From NCBI GenBank assembly GCA_025667525.1, contig CM046875.1, positions 288,690,140 to 288,754,139 on the forward strand: 64,000 nucleotides of DNA. Direction: 5' to 3'. The notes under the pieces are model-generated. The model saw only the letters and a list, made by a program, of their open reading frames with translations. It was not told the DNA's origin and searched no databases. Below are positions 24,102 to 36,245 of this stretch, piece after piece. This DNA is from Glebionis coronaria (lineage: Eukaryota > Streptophyta > Magnoliopsida > Asterales > Asteraceae). Position 1 is the first letter of the stretch. Every line of letters begins with the position of its first letter. The position numbers and the translations under genes are program-made.

Positions 24102-25700
24102 TAATACTTCTCTTTTGGCTAGTTATAAAATATTATCGTTCGAATCCTTTCGAATTGAAAACCGGTCTTAAGTGCGACTCAATCGTCTTTTGGTGAATCA
24201 AGAGAATAGTTTGGTTTTGACTATCTATTTTTAAACTATAAGCAAGTAATTAAAGTGTCGTTGAGTAAATTTAAAGCTTTGACAAAATTAAACTTAAAGT
24301 TAATTTATGAAAATTCTTAAAACTTAAAGCTTGTAAAACTTGAAAACTTAAAAACTTAATCAATCGGAATAAAACAATTAATGTCCATCGGAATACACCA
24401 AAATTTCAACCATCGGAATATCAAACAAGGATCCATCGGAATGTTAAACTTACTAACCATCGGAATGTTGTGAATACTACTGTCTGAATGTGAATCTATC
24501 GGAATGATGCTGTCGCAATGTTCCTTTCGAAAAATGGGCAGCACTTTGACTTAACTGAAGACCTTAAGACCCATCGGAATATGCGATCGCAATCCCTGAT
24601 CGGAATAAGGGGAAAAACCAACCCGCTCGCAAAGTAAAACCCTAACGGGTTATTGCGATCAAAACTTCGAGTCCCGTCGGAACGTGTACAAAACCCTTTG
24701 ATTGCGATGGAAGGCAACAGTTTCCGAAATTGGTGGCAAGAGTGACACTCAATAAGCAAATGAAATAAGCTATTCTAACCGGATCTTAAACAATTCAAAA
24801 AGCTTAAATTTAATGACTTCTAAAACATAAAAGATCAAAACTTTATGGAATGAACTTTAAACTTACTAAAACCTTTTTCAAAATCCGAAAACCAATAAGC
24901 TAAGACTTGTAACTAGCCAATAAGCATTGAGAGCTTATAACTAATACACGAAAGCTTATGTAGGAACAAAGGGAATAAATCTTCCAACCATACAATCTCC
25001 ACTTCAATCACGAAATATGGAAGATTCGGATCAAAGGAATGATTTCGGATCAAAAATTCAAATAAGCCAAGAAATGTAGAATGAGATAAAAGAACACAAA
25101 GCTTAAACTTGAAACTGATTAAAGGAATCCAAATACAAGGATTAATGAAAGCTTGAAAGAAAGGAAAAATGAAAAGCTTAGTGAGAGAAAGTTTAGAACT
25201 TTCTCTCTCTAAAAACTAGAAAGAAAACTTAAAAGTAAAACTAGCTAACCCCCTCCTAATATGATTAGGAGGGTATTTATAGGGAAGTGGGAGGCATGTG
25301 TGGTGCTTTCTTCTTTCTTTTTCTTCTCGACTCAACTTTAATTCTTCGTCTTTGTAGTCTCGGGATTTGAACTTGTCTTTTAATTTTCTTCTTCTATTAG
25401 ACTTAAGTTCTTCGACTTCGTTCAACTTCCGCCTTTAGACTTTTTCTTCGATAAATCTTCAGAATAGGCCTTGGACTTCCATTCTTTTTGCACTCTTGAT
25501 CTTTTGACTTCGTCTTTTCCCGTTTTCTTCGATAAAAGCCCGTGAAAACCCGTGTTTTCTTCCTTTTTCATATTTTGGTCCTAAAACACAATAAAAAAAC
25601 AAACCACGCATAATTCCGACTTTACGACATAAATCACACGTTTTGGTCTTGTTATTATTGGAAATAAGTGGTAAAAGGATAAGTGTTTTCACACTTATTA
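24102..25700 (-). repeat. 3' LTR of Athila A2 (1599 bp)
   Basis: Plus-strand limits TAATACTTC and CACACTTATTA. It contains about ten ATCGGAAT words between 24358 and 24740, AATAAGC words near 24750-24950, and a TATA-like element with an adjoining inverted repeat at about 25251-25283. Confidence 0.9.
24358..24735 (-). repeat. Interspersed ATTCCGAT words in A2 LTR (sense strand)
   Basis: On the plus strand ATCGGAAT or TCGCAAT recurs about every 20-40 bp with unrelated spacers; on the element's sense strand this reads ATTCCGATGG and similar. The position is downstream of the TATA box, so it lies in the R/U5 leader. The 5' LTR has the same array at about 33885-34225. Confidence 0.8.
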
Positions 25701-27730
25701 AATACCCTACACTTGACCATTGCAATGCCCTCATGCAATGCATTAATTTTAAAGCACGGTTTACATTTTCCATCATAAATAACCCACCTTGGCCTTTATT
25801 AAATACTAAACATAAAAGATAGAAATAAGCAAGGAAATTAGAAACTTACATTGGGTTTTGGCGGCCATGAACGTTTATCATCCTCAAGTTTCACGTTCCC
25901 CATACCAAGCTTAAAAACGAGATCATTGTTATTATAAGTTAGCAAACTATCACGAACTCATGTGGGCCAATTATTCACTTAGACTCCCTTATTACTAGGT
26001 GTATCTATTATATTTTATTTTTGTCTTGAATGATCACGAGGATGCATTGTTTGACTTATTTCGATAGTTATTTAAGCCGAAAATAAAGTGAACGATTTAA
26101 TCAATAGTTAGCTAAAGGACCAAATCTTTTAAAACTGCTTCTCGGGACCTCATAAAGTTCATATCTTGGCATAACTCGCTTCATGATTTGAGACCTTTCT
26201 CGGACCGATATTTGGCAGCGACTTCATACTTCGAATCTTTGAGAGACGTTCTTGAAATAATGGTCTTCTCTTCATAATGGAAATTTCTTCACTTGAAGTT
26301 TTGAGAGATTCTTCATCTTTGGACCACGACTTCTTCATTTTTCTCCAATCTTTATTTTGGACTTTGATATACAACGATCCGCCTCCTTTTAGGACTTGGA
26401 TCTATTTATCCTCATATAGGGTCTTTTCGGATAGACTTCTCCATGACTTTTGGGGAGTTCTTGCTTTTCGTCGTGTGTCTCGATCCTTCATATTGATTCT
26501 CGACAAATGATTCTTCACATCACTTTTGGATCTTTAGCAACAAATTGTAGCCCTCATGCCTTGTTAGGGCCTTTTCGGACTCGCCAATCTTCGCATCCCG
26601 CTTCAATAAGTTATGCCTTGGCTATGAACTCTAATCCGTACCGAGCAACTTTTAAACGATCTGGGGCTAGAAGCTAAGTAACCTTTTAAATCGTACAACC
26701 TTATTTATTGCAGATAAATTTATTAACAAGCGGAGGGAGAATAGGCTTATAATTAACTCACATAAATTCACGAAAGAATGCCGAACTTATCATTGACTCT
26801 ATCATCTCTCGTTCTCCACAATTTAAAATCTCAAGGAATGAGACTCGTGGATGCTTAGCCTATTAAATCAAAGTTTTGAGTTTTCGAGTCGCCTATAGGA
26901 TCTTGCAAATTCTTAGACTTTTTCAAGTTTAGAAATCGCATTTTAAAGTTCCCTTGATAAACGACTCTCTAGGATCAATTATAGGAACTTGCGAAAAGTT
27001 CTTGTTCTTAACCCGTGAGAGTTAATACTTTCGCGTTTTATAGCTCCCTATATAAAAGCCTAGCAAAACTTGATTTAAACATGTTAAGGATACTAGCTAG
27101 AGTAGACTTAGGCAAGTAAACTCGGGTTGAGTCAAAATGTTCATGACTAAGAAAAATCTAAAACCACTTTATTAAAAATTTATTCTAGCAATGGAAAGAA
27201 ACTAAAAATACAAAGGCAAATACAACTATACAACTAGGCCAAAATAGATTAAAAATTTTGAAAAATGTCGAAAAATCAAATTTTCCGGTTAAAATGAGGG
27301 CAAATTCATGGAAAAGACCACTTACTTCGATAGAAGTCCCCCCTGCACTTGAGATAAACATTGTCCTCAATGTTTAAGCACGTGGGAGTAAACTCCCCTA
27401 CACTTAGGACATTGTGCACTTTGTTTAAATCTTGCTAAGGAAAGGACAACTAAAGTGAATTCAGTGTGAACATATAGAATATGAAATATTGAATCACAAG
27501 AGTTTAGGATAGAACCGGGAAGATGGGAACACGGTATCACGGTTCGGAAAAAGTCATCAAGGTGGATCTTTGAAGCTTTTAATCCCTACACAGCACAAGA
27601 AACAAGACAACAAACATATACGGGGCTCCCCCGACACTTATTATGAAAGCAGTAAAGGATAGAACACGAGTTGCCTCCCGAGAAGCGCTTGTTTTTGTTT
27701 ACAGAGTCATGAGCCTGACTCGACCCAATT
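25701..27730 (-). other. 3' noncoding region of Athila A2
   Basis: No supported gene. It opens with the polypurine tract (minus strand of AATACCCTACACTTGACC). AGTGTAGGGG-like tracts recur near 27340, 27391 and 27628. Conserved blocks shared with A1 and A3 lie at 25868 (TCATCCTCAAGTTTCAC), 27088 (GGATACTAGCTAGAGTA) and 27355 (ACATTGTCCTCAATG). Short frames here look accidental. Confidence 0.7.
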
Positions 27731-29153
27731 TTAGTTCATGGGGAACGTGTTGAGGGATGGAATCATCTCTTGAGAGATGTCCTCACCAAAGTACAGCTTC
27801 AGACGCTGGCCATTCACCTTAAAATTGGGCCCATTCGGCTGAGAAAGCTCAATGGTCCCATATGGAAAGACGTTGGCGACGGTGAATGGACCAGAACAAC
27901 GGCTCTTCAACTTGCCAGAGAAGATCTTCAACCGAGAGTTAAAGAGTAAGACTTGATCACCAACGTGGAACTCTCGGTTCTTGATTTTAGCATCGTGGAT
28001 AATCTTCGTCTCCTCCTTGTAGATCAGCGAGTTCTCATAAGCTTCATTCCGCAGTTCATTGAGCTCGTTAAGTTGAACCTTGCGATGATCACCGGCTTTG
28101 TTGATGTCGATGTTAGCCCACTTCAAGGCCCAGTGCGCCTTATGTTCCAGCTCGATGGGTAGGTGGCAGGCTTTCCCGTACACAGGACGATAGGGTGTAC
28201 AACCGATCGGGGTATTGTAAGCAGTACGGAAAGCCCACAGAGCATCATCTAACTTATCGGCCCACGCGGCACGATGCTCTCCCACAATATGCTCCAAAAT
28301 TCTCTTCAAGCTACGGTTGGAAATTTCGGCTTGCCCATTGGTTTGGGGATGATAGGCGGTGGAAAGACGGTGATTGACACCATACTTTGCCATGACTCTT
28401 GCAAATTGATCGTTGCAAAAATGAGTCCCGCGGTCACTGATAATAGCACGAAGAACGCCAAATCGAGCGAAAAGCTGCTTCAAAAAATTCACAACCACCC
28501 TCGCATCATTCGTAGGAAGAGCCTTAGCTTCAACCCATTTAGAAACGTAGTCGACGGCGACGAGGATGTACTTGTTCCCTTTGGAGGATGGAAATGGCCC
28601 CATAAAGTCGATGCCCCATACGTCAAAGATTTCACATTCCTGTATGAAATTTTGAGGCATCTCATCCTTATGTGTGATCTTGCCTTGGCGTTGGCAAGAA
28701 TCACAATGCTTAACCATTTCGTGAGCGTCACGATAAATGGTGGGCCAATAGAATCCAGAATCAAACACTTTCTTAGCGGTGTAGTTGGGACCAAAGTGAC
28801 CACCGGTGGGTCCTTTGTGGCAAGCTTGGAGAATGTCAAAAGCTGCCGGTCCGTCAACACATCGACGAATAATCAGATCAGCACACTGTTTGAATAGATA
28901 AGGGTCATCCCAAAAGTAAGTCTTAACATCGTTCAAGAACTTCTTCTTTTGTTGGGATGTTAACCCTTTGATGAGAATACCACCCGCTAAGTAGTTGGCA
29001 ATGTCTGCAAACCACGGGGTGCCATCAAGATTGAGATTTATAGACATTAAGGTCTCCAGGGGGAAAGAGTCATTGATCTCTTTGTTCGGATGATCCCCTT
29101 GATATGGATCCTCGAGTCTGCTCAGATGATCCGCGGCCAGGTTTTCAGCTCCC
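27731..29153 (-). pseudogene. pol: Athila A2 integrase (intact apart from upstream frameshift)
   Basis: The frame is open for at least 438 codons from 29047 and extends upstream without stops to the frameshift near 29155. Domains in order: zinc region [13 protein letters not shown] with CDSCQRQGK; core with [12 protein letters not shown] (D), [12 protein letters not shown] (D) and [10 protein letters not shown] (E); C-terminal module [20 protein letters not shown]. All catalytic residues are present and length is normal for Athila. It would normally be released from a gag-pol polyprotein. A single missing base in an A run (29154-29157) puts it out of frame with RNase H. Confidence 0.9.
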
Positions 29154-31824
29154 TTTTGTCACGAATTTCAATGTTGAATTCTTGAAGGAGTAAAACCCAG
29201 CGAAGAAGTCTTGGCTTAGCATCATGCTTTCTCATCAAGTACTTTAACGCAGAATGGTTCGTGTACACGATGGTGGGAGATAAAACAAGATAGGGGCGAA
29301 ATTTCTCAAAAGCATAGACAACATCTAAAAGCTCTTTTTCGGTTGTCGTATAATGCATTTGAGCCCCCGTCATTGTTTTGCTAGCGTAGTGGATTGGTTG
29401 GAAGTGTTTATTCACTCGTTGTCCCAAAACTGCACCAATAGCAAAGTCGCTAGCATCGCACATCAATTCAAAAGGCAGCTCCCAATTAGGGGTAACCAAG
29501 ACCGGTGCCTTAGTTAGCTTATCCTTAAGAAGATTGAAGGCTTCGAGACACTCTTTAGAAAAGATAAAAGGAGTATCTTTTTCCAAGAGGTGGGTCATCG
29601 GGCGAGCGATTTTAGAGAAATCCTGAATGAATCGACGATAGAAGCCCGCATGACCCAGAAAACTTCTCACACCCTTCACGGTTGAAGGTGGAGGTAATTT
29701 GGCTATGACATCTACTTTAGCACGGTCGACTTCAAGACTGGCTTTAGAGATTTTGTGTCCTAGCACAATGCCTTCTTTTACCATAAAATGGCATTTTTCC
29801 CAATTCAGAACAAGGCGAGTGTCTTCGCACCACTTAAGCATACGTTCCAAATTGGCAAGGCAAGAAGAGAAGGAATCCCCGAAGACCGAGAAATCATCCA
29901 TGAAGACTTCCATGGTTTGCTCAACCATGTCATGGAAAATAGCCAACATGCACCTTTGGAAAGTCCCTGGGGCATTGCATAAGCCAAAAGACATTCTTTT
30001 ATAAGCAAAGGTGCCATAGGGACAAGTGAATGTTGTCTTCTCTTGATCTTGGGGATCGATGGGTATTTGAAAATAACCCGAGAAACCATCAAGAAAGCAG
30101 TAATATTCATTACCCGCTAAACGTTCAAGCATTTGGTCCATAAAAGGTAGAGGGAAATGATCCTTTCTCGTGGCATCATTGAGTTTGCGGTAGTCTATAC
30201 AAACTCTCCACCCAGTAACGAGACGGGTAGGAATCAACTCGTTGTTTGCATTGGGCACAACGGTGATTCCGCCTTTCTTAGGCACACAATGGACTGGACT
30301 AACCCATGGTGAATCCGAAATAGGGTAAATCATACCCGCATCAAGAAGTTTGATAACCTCTTTTTTGATGACTTCATGGATTTTAGGATTCACCCTTCGC
30401 TGGTTTTGAATTGTGGGCTTAAAGTCGTCCTCCATGAGAATTTTATGTGTGCAGAAGTGAGGATCAATTCCACGGATGTCGGAGATTTTCCAAGAGATGG
30501 TGCTTTTATGCTTCTTTAACACTGCGACAATTCGGGCTTTTTCGTCTTCTTTCAGATCCTTTGCGATGATGAGCGGTAGCTTCTCGTCGTCTTCTAGGAA
30601 AACGTACTCAAGATGAGGGGGTAGGTACTTAAGGTCAAGAGTAGGAGGATCCTCAATAGATGGTGAAACTAACGATGGATCATCATTAGTCACCTCTTTA
30701 GGAGCAGGAGGAGAGAACGGGTCCTCATTGAGAAGTCTCTCAATAGTACTAATGTCTTCATCCCAATTAGTGGACAAATTATCATACTTAATATCGAGAG
30801 GACCCAAGGTAGCTTCGAAGTCATCCAAGTCACTTTCTCCAAAAGGAGTGAATGCTGGAGCAATTGAGGCAACGGTCTCAACATTGGGTAGAGAAGAAAG
30901 AGTACTTTTGCAAGCATCATGAAAATGTTCTTCACAAGCCTCATCGAGAACATCAATAGCATTAACACTCTCATACGAATAAGGTTGCTTAGAAATCTTA
31001 CCTATGTTGAAGACAATTTTATCGTCACCAACTCTCATGATTATTTCGCCTGCGGCTACATCAATAAGAGTGCGACCGGTCCTCAGGAATGGACGTCCAA
31101 CGATTAATGGAACACGGGGATCCATCTCGTAGTCAACGACAACAAAATCCGCCGGGAAGGTGAATTTATCAACGCCAACAAAGACATCTTCGGCTATCCC
31201 CACTGGATAAGCAACCGTACGGTTGGCTAATTCCAAAGTCATTTTGGTGGGGACTAGCTCGGGGAGAGATAATTGCTTCCAAACACTTAATGGCATTAAG
31301 TTTATACTGGCACCTAGATCGGCTAGGGCCATGCAATTCTCTACTCCCGGGAAGTTGCAAGGAATCAAGAAGCGACCCGGATCACCAAGTTTGGTGGGCA
31401 ATTTCCTTAGGAGCACTGCGGAGCAGTTCTCATTAAGTTGGGTCTGAGCGATGTCAAGAAGCTTTTCCTTATCACTTAGAAGATCTTTAAACATCTTAGC
31501 GTATTTGGGCATATGAGCGAGAGCCTCGGCAAAGGAGATGTTAAAATTCAATTGTTTAAACATTTTTAGAAAGTTTGAAACCTGAATATCATCCTTGCTC
31601 TTTTGCTTCTCTTTCCTTAACCTTGAAGGATAAGGTATATTGGATGAAGAAGAAAGATTTAGGGGAATAGGATCACTCACAACCACGGGTGGTGGGGAAA
31701 TGGGGATAGAAGGTGAAGGAGGTGGGGAAATTTTCTCTTTTTCCTTGTTCACAATCACGGGTGGAGGTGTAGGAAGCTCGGGTTCCATATAACCTTTTCC
31801 ACTACGAGTAGTGATTGCTTTCAT
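29122..31824 (-). CDS. pol: Athila A2 protease, reverse transcriptase and RNase H
   Basis: A 900-codon open frame in the same frame as gag, separated from it only by the TAG at 31897. After [10 protein letters not shown] and a proline-rich linker come the protease with [13 protein letters not shown] (active D at about residue 169), an acidic linker, and then RT. RT shows [36 protein letters not shown] and the catalytic FMDD of VFMDDFSVF. RNase H follows with [16 protein letters not shown] and [20 protein letters not shown] carries N where A1 has D. The last dozen codons (LKTWPRII) are frameshifted and replace the normal [10 protein letters not shown]. Otherwise full length. The ATG at 31824 is internal to the gag-pol frame. 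Confidence 0.85.
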   Translation of the reverse strand: MKAITTRSGKGYMEPELPTPPPVIVNKEKEKISPPPSPSIPISPPPVVVSDPIPLNLSSSSNIPYPSRLRKEKQKSKDDIQVSNFLKMFKQLNFNISFAEALAHMPKYAKMFKDLLSDKEKLLDIAQTQLNENCSAVLLRKLPTKLGDPGRFLIPCNFPGVENCMALADLGASINLMPLSVWKQLSLPELVPTKMTLELANRTVAYPVGIAEDVFVGVDKFTFPADFVVVDYEMDPRVPLIVGRPFLRTGRTLIDVAAGEIIMRVGDDKIVFNIGKISKQPYSYESVNAIDVLDEACEEHFHDACKSTLSSLPNVETVASIAPAFTPFGESDLDDFEATLGPLDIKYDNLSTNWDEDISTIERLLNEDPFSPPAPKEVTNDDPSLVSPSIEDPPTLDLKYLPPHLEYVFLEDDEKLPLIIAKDLKEDEKARIVAVLKKHKSTISWKISDIRGIDPHFCTHKILMEDDFKPTIQNQRRVNPKIHEVIKKEVIKLLDAGMIYPISDSPWVSPVHCVPKKGGITVVPNANNELIPTRLVTGWRVCIDYRKLNDATRKDHFPLPFMDQMLERLAGNEYYCFLDGFSGYFQIPIDPQDQEKTTFTCPYGTFAYKRMSFGLCNAPGTFQRCMLAIFHDMVEQTMEVFMDDFSVFGDSFSSCLANLERMLKWCEDTRLVLNWEKCHFMVKEGIVLGHKISKASLEVDRAKVDVIAKLPPPSTVKGVRSFLGHAGFYRRFIQDFSKIARPMTHLLEKDTPFIFSKECLEAFNLLKDKLTKAPVLVTPNWELPFELMCDASDFAIGAVLGQRVNKHFQPIHYASKTMTGAQMHYTTTEKELLDVVYAFEKFRPYLVLSPTIVYTNHSALKYLMRKHDAKPRLLRWVLLLQEFNIEIRDKRELKTWPRII

Positions 31825-31896
31825 CTCCCCTATTGGATTCGCAACGGTATTACTCGGAAGAGTACCCGAAGAAGAGGGTTGATTACTTTGGATGAG

Positions 31897-33378
31897 CTAA
31901 CCAATCATATCACGAAGGTGAACAGCTTGATTATTAAAAGAGTTTTGCATGTTTGCATTAATTGCATCGCTGTGTTTGGCCATATCATTCCTTAGCTCGG
32001 CTCGAATATCGCTCCCTTGTTTGACCATGTCATTCTTCAAGTTGGAAAATTGACTCTGAAGATTCGTCACCATCTCACAATTAGTCTTCATGAACGTCTC
32101 GACGTCTTGATTCACTACCATCGGTTGATTGAGAGGTGGAGCTTGGTAAGCTTGAGAATTTCCTTGAGTTGGGTATGGGTTTCTTTGGGATTGATATTGA
32201 TTTTGAGCACGAGGTTGAGATTGATTGTTTCGGTTATAGCTTTGTTGTTGGTTTTGGTTTGCAGGAGGGAAACCGTGAGGAGCAAGATAATTGTTGGAAC
32301 GATGACTTAGCAAGCCACGGTCTCCTTGCGGGCGGGCTTGATAGCCGCCCGTGGGATAAGTGCCGTAAGCTGCGTTAACGTTTTCAGAAAAATTGCCTTG
32401 GGTAGAAGGACAATCATTGTAAGAATGAGGACCACCACATGTGTCACAAGAAATAGAAACGGCTTTAGCTTGTTGAAAATTGTTTGTGGCTATGGACATG
32501 AAATCTTTATGCATCATTGCGATTTGTCGGGTAAGTTCGGATATCTCGGGATTGGAGGTAGTAGAAGAAACATTGACTCTCGAGTTAGATCTTGAGGATG
32601 CGGATGAATCCCAATTCTTGTGGTGAGTAGTCATGTTTTCAATCAACTCTCGACACTCCTCCGGTCTCCTTTTCATAAAAGTACCACCGGCGGCGGCATT
32701 GATCGTGTCACAATCACGAAAGGTGAGACCATTGTAGAAGGTGTCAATGAGAGTGACGGGGAGCATATTGTGATTTGGACAGCGGTCGATCAACTCATTG
32801 TATCGTTCCCAAGCATCGAAAAGTGATTCATCATTCTCTTGCATGAATCCACTGATTTGGTTACGAAGGCTTGTGACCATGGATGGGGGGAAGTAGCGCG
32901 ATAAAAAGCGTTGAGTCATGTCATTCCACGTATAAATAGAATTCTTAGGAATACGGTCAAACCATTTTTCGGCATGGTGAGAAAGCGAGTGTGGAAAAAG
33001 TTGGAGGGGAAGGTCATCCATAGAAACACCTGAGCACTTCATGCTTTGGGTCATGGTAATGAATTTGTCGAGGTGTTTGTTGGCATCATCATCCGGAATT
33101 CCACGAAATGGGTTCGTTTGCACTTGCTGGATCATGTGATGCTTCAACGAAAACTCCTGAGCCGTGACATGCATTGGCGCAATTGGGCCTCCGCGTCCGT
33201 TCATGGTGGGTTGGCACAATTCCTCCATGGTTCGTAAATCAGGTAAGAGGACATTGTTGTTGTTGTTGTTGTTATTCAAATTGGTTTGAGGTGGGTGATT
33301 ATTGTTGTTATTAACACCAGCCATATCTAAATCTTCAAGAGTCTCGGGCTCAGAATAGTTGGAAGATCTAGTACGCAT
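31897..33378 (-). CDS. gag: Athila A2 gag
   Basis: The frame is open from 33405; I prefer the second ATG (33378, MRTRSSNYSEPETLEDLDMA), which matches the usual Athila start. A poly-N tract (NNNNNHPPQ) is followed by the capsid-like domain with FRGIPDDDANKHLDKFITM, RIPKNSIYTWNDMTQRFLSR and FYNGLTFRD. The zinc knuckle is CDTCGGPHSYNDC (CX2CX4HX4C) and is complete. A Q/N-rich region and a coiled-coil tail end at TAG 31897-31899. The pol frame continues in phase beyond this stop. Relatives usually read straight through, so this is most simply a C-to-T mutation, but stop suppression cannot be excluded. Confidence 0.85.
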   Translation of the reverse strand: MRTRSSNYSEPETLEDLDMAGVNNNNNHPPQTNLNNNNNNNNVLLPDLRTMEELCQPTMNGRGGPIAPMHVTAQEFSLKHHMIQQVQTNPFRGIPDDDANKHLDKFITMTQSMKCSGVSMDDLPLQLFPHSLSHHAEKWFDRIPKNSIYTWNDMTQRFLSRYFPPSMVTSLRNQISGFMQENDESLFDAWERYNELIDRCPNHNMLPVTLIDTFYNGLTFRDCDTINAAAGGTFMKRRPEECRELIENMTTHHKNWDSSASSRSNSRVNVSSTTSNPEISELTRQIAMMHKDFMSIATNNFQQAKAVSISCDTCGGPHSYNDCPSTQGNFSENVNAAYGTYPTGGYQARPQGDRGLLSHRSNNYLAPHGFPPANQNQQQSYNRNNQSQPRAQNQYQSQRNPYPTQGNSQAYQAPPLNQPMVVNQDVETFMKTNCEMVTNLQSQFSNLKNDMVKQGSDIRAELRNDMAKHSDAINANMQNSFNNQAVHLRDMIG

Positions 33379-33625
33379 ACACCTGCAGAAGAAAAATATA
33401 CACAAAGAATATCTATATAATCTTTTTGGTGCAAAAACTTTTGAAAAGAATTGCTTTTAATGATTTTTCAATGTTTTTGTATTTTTGAAGAGTTTTATAT
33501 TTTTTTGGATTTTTGAAAATGTTGAAAGCAAGGAAAATAACGTTCAAAGAACGGATCCCAAAATTCAATGCGTCTCTCACTAGAAACCGTTTATCGTAAC
33601 GAAAAGAGCCGGCAGCGGCGCCATT
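33379..33625 (-). other. Athila A2 leader with primer binding site and hairpin
   Basis: The primer site is the minus strand of 33608-33623, TGGCGCCGCTGCCGGC, complementary to tRNA-Asp as in other Athila. It is two bases from the LTR. About 55 bp further into the element lies an inverted repeat, CGTTC (33541-33545), AAA, GAACG (33549-33553), followed on the plus strand by GATCCCAAAA; A1 and A3 have the equivalent. Confidence 0.8.
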
Positions 33626-35225
33626 TAATACTTCGCTTTTGGCTAGTTATAAAATATTATCGTCCGAATCCTTTCGAATTGAAAACCGGTCTTAAGTGCG
33701 ACTCAATCGTCTTTTGGTGAATCAAGAGAATGGTTTGGTTTTGACTATCTATTTTTAAACTATAAGCAAGTAATTAAAGTGTCGTTGAGTAAATTTAAAG
33801 CTTTGACAAAATTAAACTTAAAGTTAATTTATGAAAATTCTTAAAACTTAAAGCTTGTAAAACTTGAAAACTTAAAAACTTAATCAATCGGAATAAAACA
33901 ATTAATGTCCATCGGAATACACCAAAATTTCAACCATCGGAATATCAAACAAGGATCCATCGGAATGTTAAACTTACTAACCATCGGAATGTTGTGAATA
34001 CTACTGTCGCAATGTGAATCTATCGGAATGATGCTGTCGCAATGTTCCTTTCGAAAAATGGGCAGCACTTCGACTTAACTTAAGACCTTAAGACCCGTCG
34101 GAATATGCGATCGCAATCCCTGATCGGAATAAGGGGAAAAACCAACCCGATCGCAGAGTAAAACCCTAACGGGTTATTGCGATCAAAACTTCTAGTCCCG
34201 TCAGAACGTGTACAAAACCCTTTGATTGCGATGGAAGGCAACAGTTTCCGAAATTGGTGGCAAGAGTGAAACTCAATAAGCAAATGAAATAAGCTATTCT
34301 AACCGGATCTTAAACAACTCAAAAAGATTAAATTTAATGACTTCTAAAACATAAAAGATCAAAACTTTATGGAATGAACTTTAAACTTACTAAAACCTTT
34401 TTCAAAATCCGAAAACCAATAAGCTAAGACTTGTAACTAGCCAATAAGCATTGAGAGCTTATATCTAATACAGGAAAGCTTATGTAGGAACAAAGGGAAT
34501 AAATCTTCTAACCATACAATCTCCACTTCAATCACGAAATATGGAAGATTCGGATCAAAGGAATGATTTCAGATCAAAAATTCAAATAAGCCAAGAAATG
34601 TAGAATGAGATAAAAGAACACAAAGCTTAAACTTGAAATTGATTAAAGGAATCCAAATACAAGGATTAATGAAAGCATGAAAGAAAGGAAAAATGAAAAG
34701 CTTAGTGAGAGAAAGTTTAGAACTTTCTCTCTCTAAAAACTAGAAAGAAAACTTAAAAGTAAAACTAGCTAACCCCCTCCTAATGTGATTAGGAGGGTAT
34801 TTATAGGGGAGTGGGAGGCATGTGTGATGCTTTCTTCTTTCTTTTTCTTCTCGACTCGACTTTAATTCTTCGTCTTTGTAGTCTCGGGATTTGAACTTGT
34901 CTTTTAATTTTCTTCTTCTATTAGACTTAAGTTCTTCGACTTCGTTCAACTTCCGCCTTTAGACTTTTTCTTCGATAAATCTTCAGAATAGGCCTTGGAC
35001 TTCTATTATTTTTTCACTCTTGATCTTTTGACTTCGTCTTTTCCCGTTTTCTTCGATAAAAGCCCGTGAAAACCCGTGTTTTCTTCCTTTTTCATATTTT
35101 GGTCCTAAAACACAATAAAAACACAAACCACGCATAATTCCGACTTTTACGACATAAATCACACGTTTTGGTCTTGTTATTATTGGAAATAAGTGGTAAA
35201 AGGATAAGTGTTTTCACACTTATTA
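33626..35225 (-). repeat. 5' LTR of Athila A2 (1600 bp)
   Basis: Same termini as the 3' LTR (TAATACTTC and CACTTATTA on the plus strand). It drives transcription on the minus strand. ATCGGAAT words lie at about 33885-34225 within the transcribed part. Confidence 0.9.
34775..34807 (-). promoter_or_regulatory. A2 TATA box with adjoining perfect 10 bp inverted repeat
   Basis: Sense strand: CCTATAAATA (34807-34798) directly followed by CCCTCCTAAT, three bases and ATTAGGAGGG (plus-strand arms 34775-34784 and 34788-34797). The arm nearest the promoter starts at the last base of the TATA box, so the repeat spans the expected initiation zone. The 3' LTR copy keeps both arms with a different loop base. 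Confidence 0.7.
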
Positions 35226-35230
35226 GACAC

Positions 35231-36245
35231 ATAATCCACCGCCACAAGTATATACTTGTTTCTCTTAGAGGATGGAAAAGGTCCCATGAAATCAATGCCC
35301 CACGCATCAAATATCTCACACTCTTGGATAAAATTTTGTGGCATCTCATCACGTTGCGTAATTTTTCCTTGTCTTTGACACACATCACAAAATTTCACCA
35401 TTTCATGGGCATCTTTGTAAATGGAAGGCCAATAGTAACCCGAATCAAAGACTTTCTTGGCGGTATAGTTGGGCCCAAAATGTCCACCCGTAGGTCCTTT
35501 ATGACACGCTTCTAAGATCTTAAATGCCCCGGGCCCATCTACACACCGTCTAATGATTTGGTCCGCACATTGCCTAAAAAGATATGGATCATCCCAAAAG
35601 TAGTACTTAACTTCCTTAAGAAACTTCTTCTTTTGTTGATAAGTAAGACCCTCAATAAGCACATTGCCCACAAGATAGTTTGCAATATCCGCAAACCAAG
35701 GAGTGTCATCCTCTTGGGAAGAGATAAACATGAGCTCCTCTAATGGAAAGGATTCATTGATTTCTTGATGTGGAAAATCTCCTTGAAAAGGATGCTCAAG
35801 TCTACTCAAGTGATCCACCGCTAAATTCTCGGCTCCTTTCTTATCACGAATTTCTATCTTAAACTCTTGAAGCAACAAAACCCATCTCAAAAGCCTAGGC
35901 TTAGCATCTTGCTTTGTCATAAGATACCTGAGAGCGGAATGATCCGTATACACTATGGTTTTGGAAAGCACAAGGTATGGTCTAAACTTCTCAAAAGCAT
36001 ATACTATAGCAAGCAACTCTTTTTCCGTGGTAGTGTAATGAAGTTGTGCACCAGTGATGGTTTTACTCGCATAGTGTATAGGTTGAAAATGCTTATTAAC
36101 TCTTTGTCCTAAGACGGCCCCCACCGCATAATCACTAGCGTCACACATAAGCTCAAAAGGTAATTCCCAATTTGGAGAAACCAAAACGGGAGCCTTAGTC
36201 AATTTCTCCTTACGAGTCTCAAAAGAATCCAAACAATCTTGGTTA
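35231..36245 (-). pseudogene. pol: Athila A1 RNase H and integrase 5' part
   Basis: After a 1-base deletion near 36246 the frame reads [20 protein letters not shown], then the RNase H active region [24 protein letters not shown], and [13 protein letters not shown]. Integrase begins with [13 protein letters not shown] and CDVCQRQGK (zinc site) and WGIDFMGPF (first catalytic D). It breaks after AVDYVS, where A2 inserted. The remaining 15 or so codons of the open frame run into the A2 LTR. Together with 23286-24096 this is a complete integrase split by 11 kb. Confidence 0.9.

Larger units (their letters stand above)
24102..35225 (-). mobile_element. Athila-type element A2, youngest and most intact, nested in A1 integrase
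   Basis: LTRs of about 1.6 kb (24102-25700 and 33626-35225) differ at a few dozen positions by eye. The perfect duplication GACAC flanks it (24097-24101 and 35226-35230). Both LTR copies agree that the termini are TAATA/TATTA rather than TG/CA. Internally, minus strand: tRNA-Asp primer site, gag, protease-RT-RNase H, integrase, 2 kb noncoding tail, polypurine tract. Coding is broken only by one in-frame TAG at the end of gag and one 1-base deletion in an A run near 29155. Confidence 0.92.

Noticed and set aside
27953..28897. Long plus-strand frames opposite the A2 integrase
   Set aside because: Shadows of the minus-strand integrase; no motif of their own.
29699..30110. Alternative frames overlapping the A2 RT
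   Set aside because: Shadow frames of a conserved gene; the RT frame carries all motifs.
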